The position numbers and the translations under genes are program-made. This document shows, piece after piece, positions 1 through 9,212 of a stretch of DNA of 56,669 bases. Below the pieces are notes generated by a model. It was not told the DNA's origin and ran no database searches. It was given only the letters and a program-made list of their open reading frames with translations. The DNA is from a gamma proteobacterium HTCC2207. Lineage in GTDB: Bacteria > Pseudomonadota > Gammaproteobacteria > Pseudomonadales > Porticoccaceae. Location: positions 1-56,669 of the forward strand of contig CAJJAU010000005.1 in assembly GCA_905182275.1 (NCBI GenBank). The letters are read 5' to 3'. Within the stretch, counting starts at the first letter, position 1. Each line of letters opens with the position of its first letter.

Positions 1-210
1 TAAAAATAGTATTCGCAAAAAACTACAGCGGCCCTTCATAAACGCAAACCGAATAGTTCAAGCAGGCGTATTCTTTTATGAATTAGTCTTAATTACAAGC
101 CTAACCGTATTCTAGTTGGCTATTTGAGGGGCTTCAGCGTTAAAATGCGCCACAAATTTTAGCTTACCTATAAAAAATGGCGTATTTCCACGCCGTCACA
201 GGATATTCCC

Positions 211-2481
211 ATGACCGACTCCTTTAAAGAGAGTGCACTTAAATACCATACTCATCCAGTTCCTGGAAAATTAGAGATTAGGCCAACTAAACCATTAGCC
301 AATAAACGAGATCTTTCGCTGGCTTATTCTCCAGGCGTGGCCTATGCCTGTGAGCTGATACAAGAAAACCCCACTAACGTGGCAGCGGTGACCGCGAGAG
401 GTAATTTGGTCGGCGTGATTACCAATGGTAGTGCCGTTTTAGGTCTAGGTAATATTGGCCCATTGGCATCTAAGCCGGTCATGGAAGGTAAGGCGGTACT
501 GTTTAAGAAATTCGCCAATATTGACGTTTTTGATATAGAGATTGATGAAACAGATGTCGATAAATTAGTCGACATTATTGCCTCACTTGAACCCACCTTT
601 GGCGGTATTAATCTGGAAGATATTAAAGCCCCTGAATGCTTTATGGTCGAAGAAAAACTTCGCCAACGGATGAAAATCCCAGTTTTTCACGATGACCAAC
701 ACGGTACTGCCATTGTCGCCGCGGCAGCTATTTACAATGGCCTTCGTATTGTCGAAAAGAAATTTGAAGATGTAAAACTAGTGGTGTCTGGTGCTGGCGC
801 TGCCAGTATTGCCTGTGTCGACTTACTAGTGAGTATGGGGCTTCAAAAGAAAAATGTGCGCATGATCGATCGTACTGGTGTTATCTATAAGGGCCGCACC
901 AAGGGTATGAACCCCTGGAAAGAAGACTACGCCATAGAAACCAATGACCGCACTATAGAAGATGCGATTGAGGGCGCAGACCTATTTATGGGCCTCTCAG
1001 GCCCCGGTGTTCTTAATGGTGATCTGCTGAAAAAAATGGGTGAAAAACCTATTATTTTGGCCATGTCTAATCCAATTCCAGAAATTATGCCCGAAGAGGC
1101 TATGGCTGCGCGCCCCGACGCGATCTTAGCCACTGGCCGATCAGATTATCCCAACCAGGTAAACAATGTACTCTGCTTTCCGTTTATCTTCCGAGGCGCC
1201 TTAGATTGCGGTGCCTCAACCATTAACGAAGAGATGAAAATGGCAGCGGTGCGCGCTATTGCTGATCTTGCCACCATGGAAACATCCGACGTTGTTGCTG
1301 CCGCCTACGCTGATGAAAAACTGAAGTTTGGCCCAGAATACCTTATCCCCAAGGCCTTTGATCCACGTTTAATAGAAGTAGTTCCCATGGCGGTGGTCAA
1401 GGCAGCCATGGCCAGTGGTGTCGCGACTAGACCCATCGAAGACTTAGAAGCGTACCGGCAAACTCTGCATGAGTTCGTTAATCAGGCCGGACTATTTATG
1501 CAGCCGATTATCGAGGTCGCTAAAAAAGCGCCTGCGAGAATTGTGTATGCCGAAGGTGAAAATGACGATGTCCTATTGGCCGTTCAGGCCGTCATTGATG
1601 AAGGGATTGCCACCCCAGTTTTGATCGGCGCCCGCGAGCGGATGGCCACGAAAATTGATCGTCTTGGACTGCGTATCGATCTTGATGAGCAAGTAGAAAT
1701 TTTCAATCCAGATGATAATGATAAGTATGAAGAGTATGCAGCTCTATACCACCAGATGGTTGGCAGAGATGGGGTTTCAGTGGCAGCTGCTCGAAAGATT
1801 ATGCGTGATGACAATACTGCGATTGCCGCTGTCATGGTAGCTAACGATGACGCAGATGGTCTTATCTGTGGCAAAGTTGGTCGTTTTGACTTTCATCTTA
1901 GAGAAATCATGCATTTACTGGGCCCCGAGGATAAGAGCCAATTAGTCTCTTCCGCTGCTGTTCTATTAATGCCGGATGGCCCTTTGTTTTTGGCCGATAC
2001 TGCCATGAACGTCGATCCATCTGCGGAAGATCTAGTAAAAATCACCGAAGCCAGCGTTGATTTGGTGGCGCGCTTTGGTATCGAACCCAAGGTTGCACTG
2101 TTATCGCATTCAAATTTTGGTACATCCAATGCAGGTTCGGCGAAAAAGATGCGTAAAGCATCGGAATTGTTGCGCGAAAAATACCCCGAATTGCAGCTTG
2201 ATGGTGAAATGCATGTGCTCAGTGCATTGAATCCAGCGCTGCGAGACACTATTTATTCGCAAGCAAACTTACAAGGTCGTGCCAATGTGTTGGTTATGCC
2301 AAATCTGGACTCAGCCAATATCGCTATGGGTCTAATCCGTTCATTAACGGATGCCCTGCTGATCGGCCCGTTTATCAATGGTTTTCGCAAACCTGCACAC
2401 ATTGTCATTCCATCGGTTTCCTCGCGGGGAATCTTTAATATGACCGCCTTGACTGTCGCCGATATCCATGCCGGCAAGTAA
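211..2481 (+). CDS. maeB: NADP-dependent malic enzyme with C-terminal phosphotransacetylase-like domain
   Basis: Oxidatively decarboxylates malate to pyruvate, making NADPH in the cytosol. The 756 residues match the long MaeB form (about 760 aa). The malic enzyme N-terminal half carries the SPGVAYACE and [13 protein letters not shown] segments and a Rossmann dinucleotide loop ([11 protein letters not shown], about residue 195). From about residue 430 a Pta-like domain follows ([20 protein letters not shown]), which in this family is usually regulatory, sensing acetyl-CoA, rather than catalytic. The ATG is preceded by AGGA about 7 bases upstream. It converges on rsmI, and the two stop codons share one hairpin. 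The 210 bases before it hold no recognisable gene and presumably contain its promoter. Family assignment is firm; cofactor choice is from family knowledge. Confidence 0.95.
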   Translation: MTDSFKESALKYHTHPVPGKLEIRPTKPLANKRDLSLAYSPGVAYACELIQENPTNVAAVTARGNLVGVITNGSAVLGLGNIGPLASKPVMEGKAVLFKKFANIDVFDIEIDETDVDKLVDIIASLEPTFGGINLEDIKAPECFMVEEKLRQRMKIPVFHDDQHGTAIVAAAAIYNGLRIVEKKFEDVKLVVSGAGAASIACVDLLVSMGLQKKNVRMIDRTGVIYKGRTKGMNPWKEDYAIETNDRTIEDAIEGADLFMGLSGPGVLNGDLLKKMGEKPIILAMSNPIPEIMPEEAMAARPDAILATGRSDYPNQVNNVLCFPFIFRGALDCGASTINEEMKMAAVRAIADLATMETSDVVAAAYADEKLKFGPEYLIPKAFDPRLIEVVPMAVVKAAMASGVATRPIEDLEAYRQTLHEFVNQAGLFMQPIIEVAKKAPARIVYAEGENDDVLLAVQAVIDEGIATPVLIGARERMATKIDRLGLRIDLDEQVEIFNPDDNDKYEEYAALYHQMVGRDGVSVAAARKIMRDDNTAIAAVMVANDDADGLICGKVGRFDFHLREIMHLLGPEDKSQLVSSAAVLLMPDGPLFLADTAMNVDPSAEDLVKITEASVDLVARFGIEPKVALLSHSNFGTSNAGSAKKMRKASELLREKYPELQLDGEMHVLSALNPALRDTIYSQANLQGRANVLVMPNLDSANIAMGLIRSLTDALLIGPFINGFRKPAHIVIPSVSSRGIFNMTALTVADIHAGK

Positions 2482-2500
2482 CTCTGTTTAGAGTTACTTG
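2475..2500. terminator. Perfect hairpin holding the stop codons of maeB and rsmI
   Basis: An 11-bp perfect inverted repeat (CAAGTAACTCT, loop GTTT, AGAGTTACTTG). The left arm contains the maeB TAA (2479-2481) and the right arm contains the rsmI stop on the other strand (2494-2496). The T-tract is poor on both sides, so it may work as a weak bidirectional terminator or as a 3' end stabiliser. Confidence 0.65.
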
Positions 2501-3342
2501 TTCTGTAGTGTTAATGCCAACTGATAGAGCTGCTTTTTGTCGTCGCCAGTAATTTTGGCGGCGAGAGATGCTGCTTTTGCGAGCGGCAACTCTTTGATTA
2601 ACAATTTCAGTATTTTTTCAGCGTCGGCAGAGAGGTTTTCTTTGCTGGCGGTGTTGCCTGCTAGCACTAAAACGATCTCTCCTCGCTGCTGGTTACTATC
2701 GGCGCTAACTTGCACAAGCAATTCCTCAATAGTCCCATATAGATAGGTTTCAAAGGTTTTACTAATTTCCCGAGCCATAAAAGCGATGCGTTCCGAACCA
2801 AACACCTCCAGTAGATCGTTGAGAGCGGCGCAAATACGATGCGGAGCCTCATAAAAGACCAGAGTGTCAGATACAGACTTAAGTGTCTCTAATACTTTTT
2901 GACGTTGTGTCGACTTGGCCGGCAAGAAACCCACGAAACGAAATTTGTCGGTAGGTAGTCCAGACACACTTAAGGCGGAAATAGCCGCACAGGCACCCGG
3001 AATAGGTATCACCGGGATGTCTTGGGTACGTGCTTGAGCCACAAGCCGGTACCCAGGGTCTGAAATAAGCGGCGTGCCCGCGTCAGAAATTAGAGCGACG
3101 TCATCACCATCAGCTAAACGATTAAGGATTTTGTATGCACTCTTCTCATCTGTATGGTCATGATAAGCAATGCAGGGCGTATTTATACTAAAATGCTCGA
3201 GGAGTTTTTTACTGTGGCGAGTATCCTCGCAGGCAATTACACTAACAGACTGGAGAGTATGGACCGCGCGAGGTACCATATCAGCTAGATTGCCTATTGG
3301 CGTGGCGACAACATATAACGTACCGGATTGATTTGAATTCAT
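2494..3342 (-). CDS. rsmI: 16S rRNA 2'-O-ribose C1402 methyltransferase
   Basis: SAM-dependent methyltransferase that 2'-O-methylates C1402 of 16S rRNA in the decoding centre. About 282 residues, the usual length. Family marks are TLYVVATPIGNLADM near the N terminus, EDTRHSKKLL, and the SAM-binding ISDAGTPLISDPGY about residues 85-98. The ATG at 3342 lines up with other RsmI proteins; a TTG two codons upstream is an alternative. The start codon overlaps that of divergent lpoA in one CATG tetramer, so each promoter must lie in the other gene. The rsmI/lpoA neighbourhood is the same as in E. coli. Confidence 0.95.
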   Translation of the reverse strand: MNSNQSGTLYVVATPIGNLADMVPRAVHTLQSVSVIACEDTRHSKKLLEHFSINTPCIAYHDHTDEKSAYKILNRLADGDDVALISDAGTPLISDPGYRLVAQARTQDIPVIPIPGACAAISALSVSGLPTDKFRFVGFLPAKSTQRQKVLETLKSVSDTLVFYEAPHRICAALNDLLEVFGSERIAFMAREISKTFETYLYGTIEELLVQVSADSNQQRGEIVLVLAGNTASKENLSADAEKILKLLIKELPLAKAASLAAKITGDDKKQLYQLALTLQNK

Positions 3343-5176
3343 GGGCAAACTATTTCTTCCACAGATTATTTATTTAGGGTGCATCTTAGCCTTTATTAGC
3401 GGTTGTACGCCAACTGCAACGAACGACAGCGGTAGGGTTCCCGTTGCCTATATCTCTGACTCTATAAATGTAACAGTAGAGCAGGAAATAGAGCTCTTGT
3501 TTGCTGAGGCTCAAAAACTGGAAGCGCGCGACAAATCGCTACTTGATGTTGCAATACTGTTTGCCCAAAACGGTAATATTAAAAGAAGTTCTGAGTCTCT
3601 AGTAGTTATCAACACTGATAAACTTGATGACCGGATGTTTGTCGAGTTCTCTCTGCTCAGTGTTGAGTTAAATTTACAGGCTAATAATCCGGCTGCGGCA
3701 CTTCTCAATCTTGATAATGAGCGTTTTTTAAATCTACAACTATATTTTGGCCAACAATACCTGCGTCGCGTACTTAGCGTTCGCAGTGATATAAATGCGC
3801 AACGTGGAGACGGTTTAGCCAGTATTGCCAACTCTATCGCGCTCAGCGCGCTACTAGAAACTAGAGCTGATATTGCTAATGTCCATAACAAAATTTGGCG
3901 TCAATTAGCGCGTCAAACCTACAGTAACTTGCAGACCTGTCAAACAAGCGCTGATGAAATAATGGCTGGCTGGTGCCGGCTAGCGTACGATAATCGTCGC
4001 TATCAAAATAACCAACAGGTCCAACGGATACAGTTTGGCGCATGGAAAGCATCTAATAGTAATCACCCTGCGGCTTTAGTGAGTCCCTCCTGGTTCAAGC
4101 AAAGTTTGGATAATTCCACACCTTTGCAGGTTGCGATTTTACTGCCACTGCAAGGTCAGTATAAAGGCCCCAGCACAACATTCTTAGATGGTTTTATGGA
4201 AGCTTATTATCAACTTCACCGGCAGGATAATAGTTCAACACCAAACCTGAGAATTCACGACACTTCCTCACTGCCCATTGAGCAGGCCTACAGTAATGCA
4301 GTGGCAGAGGGTGCAGACATGGTCATAGGCGGCATTCGTGAGTCTGAAGTCCAAGCACTGATGGATATGCCAGTTCTAGAAGTACCCACTATTAGTTTGA
4401 ATCGCATCCAAAATAAGCGGCTTGATAAATCCTCAAACCTATTCCAGTTTGGTAATTCACAACGCGATGAAATGGATCAGATCGCTGACGCAGCCTGGGC
4501 GAAAGGTCACCGTTCAGTATTTTTGATCGCTCCGAACCAAAACTGGGGCCAACAAGCCACAGCTTATTTTGCTCGCTCCTGGCAAGCCAAAGGTGGACGT
4601 GTTGTTAGCTCAACGCTCTACTCAGACTCGATAAAAGACTTTACTAAATTTCTCAAACAACCATTACAAATAGATCTGAGTGAACAGCGTGGCGTTGAAC
4701 TGAGACGTTTCGTAAACAGTCAGGTCATTTATACTCCTCGTCGTCGTCAGGACATAGACTTCGTTGTTGTATTGGGTTACCCGGATAGGGCTCGTCAGAT
4801 CAAACCCGCATTAGAATTTCTCTATGCATCCGACTTACCCGTCTATTCAAGCTCTAAAATTTACAATGGTATTCAACGTTCAGACCTAGATAGAGATCTA
4901 AGTGGCATCCAATTTACTGCTATGCCATGGACGCTCCCAGGCTATTTAAGCGCAGAACTTGAATCTGATGCCACTATGCATACGGCATACCGTCAACTCT
5001 ATGCAATGGGCTATGACGCCTTTTTAGTTCATCGCAATATAGATAACCTAAAATTAGAGCCGAAAATGCCGTTATTCGGATCGACCGGCATACTCAGCCT
5101 CGAAAACGGTGTTATTACTCGTCAAACACAATGGGGTGAATTTCGAAAAGGGAAGGTACGCCCAGCAACACCTTAG
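3341..5176 (+). CDS. lpoA: Penicillin-binding protein activator lipoprotein LpoA
   Basis: Outer-membrane lipoprotein that reaches the periplasm and stimulates a class A penicillin-binding protein. A lipoprotein signal peptide ends in a lipobox (ISGC, Cys about 22). The N-terminal part (about 35-240) looks helical and TPR-like. From about residue 262 (VAILLPLQGQYKG) a type I periplasmic-binding-protein fold follows, including NQNWGQQATAYF and a closing FDAFLVHRN-like segment. At 611 residues it is shorter than E. coli LpoA (about 680), mostly through a smaller linker and N-terminal part. It is first in a lpoA-yraN-SIS-dolP series as in enterobacteria. Its start overlaps that of rsmI on the other strand. 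Confidence 0.9.
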   Translation: MGKLFLPQIIYLGCILAFISGCTPTATNDSGRVPVAYISDSINVTVEQEIELLFAEAQKLEARDKSLLDVAILFAQNGNIKRSSESLVVINTDKLDDRMFVEFSLLSVELNLQANNPAAALLNLDNERFLNLQLYFGQQYLRRVLSVRSDINAQRGDGLASIANSIALSALLETRADIANVHNKIWRQLARQTYSNLQTCQTSADEIMAGWCRLAYDNRRYQNNQQVQRIQFGAWKASNSNHPAALVSPSWFKQSLDNSTPLQVAILLPLQGQYKGPSTTFLDGFMEAYYQLHRQDNSSTPNLRIHDTSSLPIEQAYSNAVAEGADMVIGGIRESEVQALMDMPVLEVPTISLNRIQNKRLDKSSNLFQFGNSQRDEMDQIADAAWAKGHRSVFLIAPNQNWGQQATAYFARSWQAKGGRVVSSTLYSDSIKDFTKFLKQPLQIDLSEQRGVELRRFVNSQVIYTPRRRQDIDFVVVLGYPDRARQIKPALEFLYASDLPVYSSSKIYNGIQRSDLDRDLSGIQFTAMPWTLPGYLSAELESDATMHTAYRQLYAMGYDAFLVHRNIDNLKLEPKMPLFGSTGILSLENGVITRQTQWGEFRKGKVRPATP

Positions 5177-5204
5177 CTAGATAACTCTATCATAGGACTG
5201 TGAA

Positions 5205-5603
5205 ATGGAATTCACTAGCAAGCATAATCAGCAGGCGGGTAGTTCAGCTATCGGCATCAAAGCCGAGCAAATTGCCTATGATTATCTACTTTTAAAGGGA
5301 CTTACTCCTGTCGAACGAAACTTTAGTACTCGACGTGGTGAGATTGACATAATAATGAATGATGGCAAGCAGCTCGTGTTCGTGGAGGTACGTTATCGAC
5401 AGTCGACTCTCTTTGGCGGTGCAGAGGAATCGGTCACTGCAAAGAAATGTCAGAGACTAAAAGCGGCGGCCTCGGCCTACATGCAAACTCATAGATTAAC
5501 CAATAATACTGCAGCCCGATTCGATGTAATCGCTTTGACGGGGGATTTAAGTCGCAGAGAACTTTATAGTGTAAACTGGATAGAAAATATCTTAGTCGCT
5601 TAA
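5205..5603 (+). CDS. yraN: YraN family (UPF0102) nuclease-fold protein
   Basis: Small cytosolic protein of the UPF0102 family with a restriction-endonuclease-like fold; biochemical role not established. The 132 residues show the family signature: GIKAEQIAYDYLL, then NFSTRRGEIDIIM and VFVEVRYRQ, with the D and E-x-R positions that form the presumed metal site. AGGA sits 8 bases before the ATG. It follows lpoA by 28 bases and is probably cotranscribed with it. Confidence 0.92.
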   Translation: MEFTSKHNQQAGSSAIGIKAEQIAYDYLLLKGLTPVERNFSTRRGEIDIIMNDGKQLVFVEVRYRQSTLFGGAEESVTAKKCQRLKAAASAYMQTHRLTNNTAARFDVIALTGDLSRRELYSVNWIENILVA

Positions 5604-5675
5604 CTACGGGTATCATAGAAACGCCTGTTTAACTCGTAACCGACGCCAACCTTATCTGGAATTTCTCTGTCAATC

Positions 5676-6239
5676 ATGAAAGAAAAAATATTTAGTCAGT
5701 TTCAGGGAATGATCGAAACGACCATGGTGGTGGGTGATCTATTTTCTGATTCACTTTCCAATGCTGCTGAACTAGTCAGTGGTACTCTGCTAACAGGCGG
5801 TACCATTTTTACTTGTGGTGAAAAATCGGGGCGCGTGATTGCCAAACTCTTGTGCGATTATCTTACAGCCGGCTTTGAGATTGAGAGGCCGGGATTCCCG
5901 GCACTGAATATCCATGATTTGTGCAATCATACTGGCGGCCAAGATCAGTATTCGGATGTTTTAAATATCCATGCTAACAGTAACGATTTATTAGTCATTG
6001 CAAGCGCAGGCAATGATGATCACCGACTACTCAAGGTGATTGAGTCCGGCATTGAAAGAGGGATGTCGGTAGTGTTATTGTCATCTGTAAATGATGAGCA
6101 ATTGGTAGACGCGGTGGGTTACAATGATGTTCACATTAGTGTCGCCAACTTTTCAGGTCAGTTGGCAGTGCTCGCTCAGTTCCAGATCGTGCAATGTTTG
6201 TGCTCTTTGGTCGATGATAAAATTTTGGGAGGATCGTAA
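5676..6239 (+). CDS. diaA: SIS-domain protein, DiaA/GmhA-like
   Basis: A 187-residue sugar-isomerase (SIS) domain protein at the position of diaA, the DnaA-binding initiation regulator, in the lpoA-yraN-diaA-dolP block. Visible SIS features are the glycine-rich TGGTIFTCGEKSG near residue 45 and LLVIASAGNDD near residue 110, where DiaA and GmhA have a serine-rich phosphosugar loop. The sequence is quite divergent: the usual CGNGTSAA-type loop reads CGEKSGRVI, so sugar-phosphate binding may be altered. The DiaA name rests mainly on synteny. No clear ribosome-binding site precedes the ATG. The stop codon abuts the dolP start. Confidence 0.75.
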   Translation: MKEKIFSQFQGMIETTMVVGDLFSDSLSNAAELVSGTLLTGGTIFTCGEKSGRVIAKLLCDYLTAGFEIERPGFPALNIHDLCNHTGGQDQYSDVLNIHANSNDLLVIASAGNDDHRLLKVIESGIERGMSVVLLSSVNDEQLVDAVGYNDVHISVANFSGQLAVLAQFQIVQCLCSLVDDKILGGS

Positions 6240-6806
6240 ATGCGGAATTTCGTGGTGATATTCAGTTTGATTGCCTTAGTCTCCGGCTGTACTTCTATCG
6301 TAAATAAAGTGACCAAAGAGCCTTTTAAACCTGATGCTTACGGCCGTACCTTAGGGGCCGATATTGACGATACTAAGATGAGAACATTTATTGGCGTGAA
6401 TCTTAAAAAGGCAGACCCGCAACTGGATAAAGCCCACATTAATGTCTCAATCTTCAACGGTTTAGTTTTGCTAACAGGAGAGGTTTCTAGCACAACGTTG
6501 AAAAGCTTGGCCGGTGATGTGGCGCGAGAATATAATGGCGTACGTCAAGTCTATAATGAGCTGCAAATCCGCGGAAAGACATCCATTATATCCCGTACAA
6601 ATGACACCCTTATTAGCGGTAAAATTAAAACCAAATTGGCTTTTAATAAGGGCGTGGATTACTCTGACCTCACGCTCATCACCGAAGACAGTATTGTGTA
6701 TTTACTTGGCACTGTATCTAAAAGCACCGGAGATCTAGCAGCTGAAATAGCCAGCAATACCAGCGGTGTTAGCAAAGTCGTTAAATGTCTAGAATACGTT
6801 GACTAA
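6240..6806 (+). CDS. dolP: BON-domain outer-membrane lipoprotein DolP (YraP)
   Basis: Division- and outer-membrane-linked lipoprotein with two BON domains. The signal peptide ends in a lipobox (LVSGC, Cys 17). BON1 spans about 60-118 (VSIFNGLVLLTGEVS) and BON2 about 122-188 (VYLLGTVSKS), matching the family length of about 190. The ATG directly follows the stop of the SIS gene and has a strong GGGAGGA site at 6227-6233, so the two genes should be coupled. In E. coli DolP helps outer-membrane integrity and septal amidase activation; that role is carried over by homology. Confidence 0.9.
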   Translation: MRNFVVIFSLIALVSGCTSIVNKVTKEPFKPDAYGRTLGADIDDTKMRTFIGVNLKKADPQLDKAHINVSIFNGLVLLTGEVSSTTLKSLAGDVAREYNGVRQVYNELQIRGKTSIISRTNDTLISGKIKTKLAFNKGVDYSDLTLITEDSIVYLLGTVSKSTGDLAAEIASNTSGVSKVVKCLEYVD

Positions 6807-6830
6807 ACAGTAGCTCTATTGCCACGTGTT

Positions 6831-8009
6831 TTAAATTATCTCAATAGCCATCGCGGTAGCTTCTCCACCGCCGATACATAGGCTCGCTACACCCTTCTTA
6901 TCACCGCGGCGAATCATCGCATGAATCAGGCTAACAACGATACGTGCGCCACTGGCACCTATTGGATGCCCCAAAGCACAGGCGCCTCCGTGCACATTGA
7001 GTTTTTCATGGGAAATACCAAGCTCATGCATCGCAGCCATTGCCACTACGGCAAAAGCCTCATTAATCTCCCATAGATCGACTTCATCAAGAGTCCAACC
7101 CACTCGTTTTAGGGTGTTTTGAATAGCGGTCACCGGCGCAGTGGTGAACCACTCAGGTTCCTGCGCTGACTCATCATAGCCATGAATTAATGCTATCGGC
7201 TTCAAGCCTTGTTCCGCCGCTTGATCCGCCATCATCAATGTCAATGCCGCCGCGCCATCGGAAATTGAGCTGGCATTAGCCGCAGTAACAGATCCGTCTT
7301 TTTGAAACGCCGGTTTCAACTGAGGGATTTTATCCGGCCTCGCATTTCCTGGCTGCTCATCACTGGACACTAATACACTGCCACGGCGAGACGTCACAGT
7401 AACGGGGACGATTTCAGCGGCAAAATAATCTTGGTCAATCGCTTGATTTGCTCGACGCAATGACTCCAGCGCATAGGCATCTTGCATCTCACGACTGAAT
7501 TGATATTTGTTAGCGCAGCTTTCGGCGAAAACACCCATAGCAACATCTTGATAGGCGTCCTGCAAGCCATCATATTGCATATGATCAAGCATCTGAGCAT
7601 GACCAAAACGATAGCCTTGACGCGCTTGAGGTAAAAGATAGGGAGCCTTACTCATGCTCTCCATGCCACCAGCCACCAACACTTCAGACTGACCGGAACG
7701 AAGCGCATTGCCTGCAAGCATGATGGACTTCATTGCTGAACCACAGACTTTGTTAATTGTGGTACATGAGGTGGATTTTTCGAGCCCTGCTTTCAGCGCA
7801 GCCTGCCTGGCAGGTGCCTGCCCTTGACCCGCAGTCAACACAGATCCCATGATGACCTCGTCCACCTGAGAGGCCTTTAATCCACTTTTTTCCACGGCAG
7901 TGGCTATTGCTATGCCGCCAAGATCCGACGCTGAAAGAGAGGATAAGCTACCCATCAATCCACCGATAGGTGTCCGGACGGCAGATAATATAGCGATTGG
8001 CTTAGACAT
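6831..8009 (-). CDS. Acetyl-CoA C-acetyltransferase (thiolase)
   Basis: Degradative/biosynthetic thiolase that condenses or cleaves acetyl-CoA/acetoacetyl-CoA. The three catalytic regions are visible: nucleophile Cys 89 in INKVCGSAMKS, His in ALGHPIGASGARI, and the C-terminal Cys in CIGGGEATAM. The 392 residues are the normal length. The ATG at 8009 has GGAG six bases upstream; a TTG two codons earlier is less likely. It ends 24 bases from convergent dolP and lies downstream of sspAB. No phaB or other acetoacetyl-CoA genes are adjacent, so the pathway (amino-acid breakdown, PHB or ketone use) cannot be read from context. Confidence 0.93.
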   Translation of the reverse strand: MSKPIAILSAVRTPIGGLMGSLSSLSASDLGGIAIATAVEKSGLKASQVDEVIMGSVLTAGQGQAPARQAALKAGLEKSTSCTTINKVCGSAMKSIMLAGNALRSGQSEVLVAGGMESMSKAPYLLPQARQGYRFGHAQMLDHMQYDGLQDAYQDVAMGVFAESCANKYQFSREMQDAYALESLRRANQAIDQDYFAAEIVPVTVTSRRGSVLVSSDEQPGNARPDKIPQLKPAFQKDGSVTAANASSISDGAAALTLMMADQAAEQGLKPIALIHGYDESAQEPEWFTTAPVTAIQNTLKRVGWTLDEVDLWEINEAFAVVAMAAMHELGISHEKLNVHGGACALGHPIGASGARIVVSLIHAMIRRGDKKGVASLCIGGGEATAMAIEII

Positions 8010-8046
8010 GAACAACTCCTTGTCGCAAGAGGTTAAAAAGAACGGT

Positions 8047-8469
8047 CTATTTGACCACTCTCAGAGAAGGTTTTGATTTACTGGTCGACTCAGTACTCTC
8101 CGGCTTAGGCATGCTTTTACGCTTGACGATTGCTGGTGGAGCCGGCGGTGGCGCGATACTTTCTTCAGCCTCAAACATCATGCCCTTACCATTTTCTTGG
8201 GCATAAATGCCTATGATGGATAAAGTAGGAATAAATAGGTCCAACGGCATGCCATTAAAGCGAGTCGAGAACTCAACAGAAGTATCATTAATAGAGAAGT
8301 TAGAAACAGCACGAGGCGCTATATTGAGAACAATCTGCCCGTCGTTCACAAATTCTTGTGGAACTTCCACCCCAGCGTAGTAAGCGTCGACAATAATGTA
8401 GGGCGTACATTGGTTGTCGACGATCCAGTCAAAAAAAGCTTTCAGCAGATAGGGGCGATTGGAGTGCAT
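8047..8469 (-). CDS. sspB: ClpXP adaptor SspB (stringent starvation protein B)
   Basis: Adaptor that delivers ssrA-tagged and other substrates to ClpXP. The 140 residues contain the SspB core (YLLKAFFDWIVDN, then FNGMPLDLFIP and GIYAQENG), a proline/serine-rich flexible linker, and the C-terminal ClpX-docking tail LRVVK, identical to the known tail motif. It lies 15 bases after sspA, as in most gammaproteobacteria. smpB, needed for the tagging that feeds SspB, is at 38.7 kb. Confidence 0.95.
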   Translation of the reverse strand: MHSNRPYLLKAFFDWIVDNQCTPYIIVDAYYAGVEVPQEFVNDGQIVLNIAPRAVSNFSINDTSVEFSTRFNGMPLDLFIPTLSIIGIYAQENGKGMMFEAEESIAPPPAPPAIVKRKSMPKPESTESTSKSKPSLRVVK

Positions 8470-8484
8470 ATTAAAGTCGCATTC

Positions 8485-9105
8485 TTACTCGCGAATCTCT
8501 CTCTCAAGGTCAGTCAAACTTTCTTCAAAAGAGGGACGCTCAAAAAGTCGATCCATGTAATCTAATAATGGTTTGACTTGGCGGTTATTGGGCAGTGAGA
8601 TACCAAGCTCCGGCAATCGCCAAAGCATCGGCGCCAAACAGCAGTCTACGAGAGTGAATTCTTCACTCATAAAGTAGGGCATTTCATCGAAAATACTCGC
8701 CACAGTCACTAGCGATTCACGAAACTCTTTGCGAGCTTCATCTGCTTTTTTACCCTCTGGGTTAGCTATGATTGCGTCTAACAAACCACACCAATCTCTT
8801 TCAATACGATAGATCCACAACCGACTTTCCGCTCTAGCAACAGGATAAACGGGTAAAAGTGGCGGGTGAGGGAAACGCTCATCGAGATACTCCATAATCA
8901 CCTTAGACTCATAGAGTGCAAGATCACGATCAACCAACGTTGGAAGAGTACCGTACGGGTTGGCCTCGAGTATTTCTTCGGTCACCGATTTAGGATCTGT
9001 ATCTTCGATCTCAACAGTCACGCCTTTCTCTGCAAGTACAATACGAACGCGGTGGCTATATTGGCAAGTCGGATCTGAAAATAATGTCATTGAAGAACGG
9101 CGCAC
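8485..9105 (-). CDS. sspA: Stringent starvation protein A (GST-fold RNA polymerase partner)
   Basis: RNA-polymerase-associated protein with a glutathione-transferase fold that acts in stress and stationary phase. The 206 residues include the SspA N-terminal thioredoxin-like part ([20 protein letters not shown]) and the [12 protein letters not shown] segment. The GTG at 9105 is chosen because AGAGG lies five bases upstream and it matches the N terminus of pseudomonad SspA; the ATG at 9090 is the alternative. It follows the cytochrome bc1 genes after about 105 bases containing a short G/C-rich inverted repeat. Confidence 0.93.
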   Translation of the reverse strand: MRRSSMTLFSDPTCQYSHRVRIVLAEKGVTVEIEDTDPKSVTEEILEANPYGTLPTLVDRDLALYESKVIMEYLDERFPHPPLLPVYPVARAESRLWIYRIERDWCGLLDAIIANPEGKKADEARKEFRESLVTVASIFDEMPYFMSEEFTLVDCCLAPMLWRLPELGISLPNNRQVKPLLDYMDRLFERPSFEESLTDLEREIRE

Positions 9106-9212
9106 ACATACCTCTCAAGGGATATTTAATTAGTCATACAAAACTGGGTGGGGGTTGTACCCCAACCGAAGAAATCGAATAAATGGGCTAAACTACACTG
9201 ATTGAGCAATGG

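Noticed and set aside
9145-9175. Intrinsic terminator between the bc1 genes and sspA
   Set aside because: The GGGGT/ACCCC stem is only five pairs with a three-base loop and lacks a T-tract; it could equally be part of the sspA promoter region.
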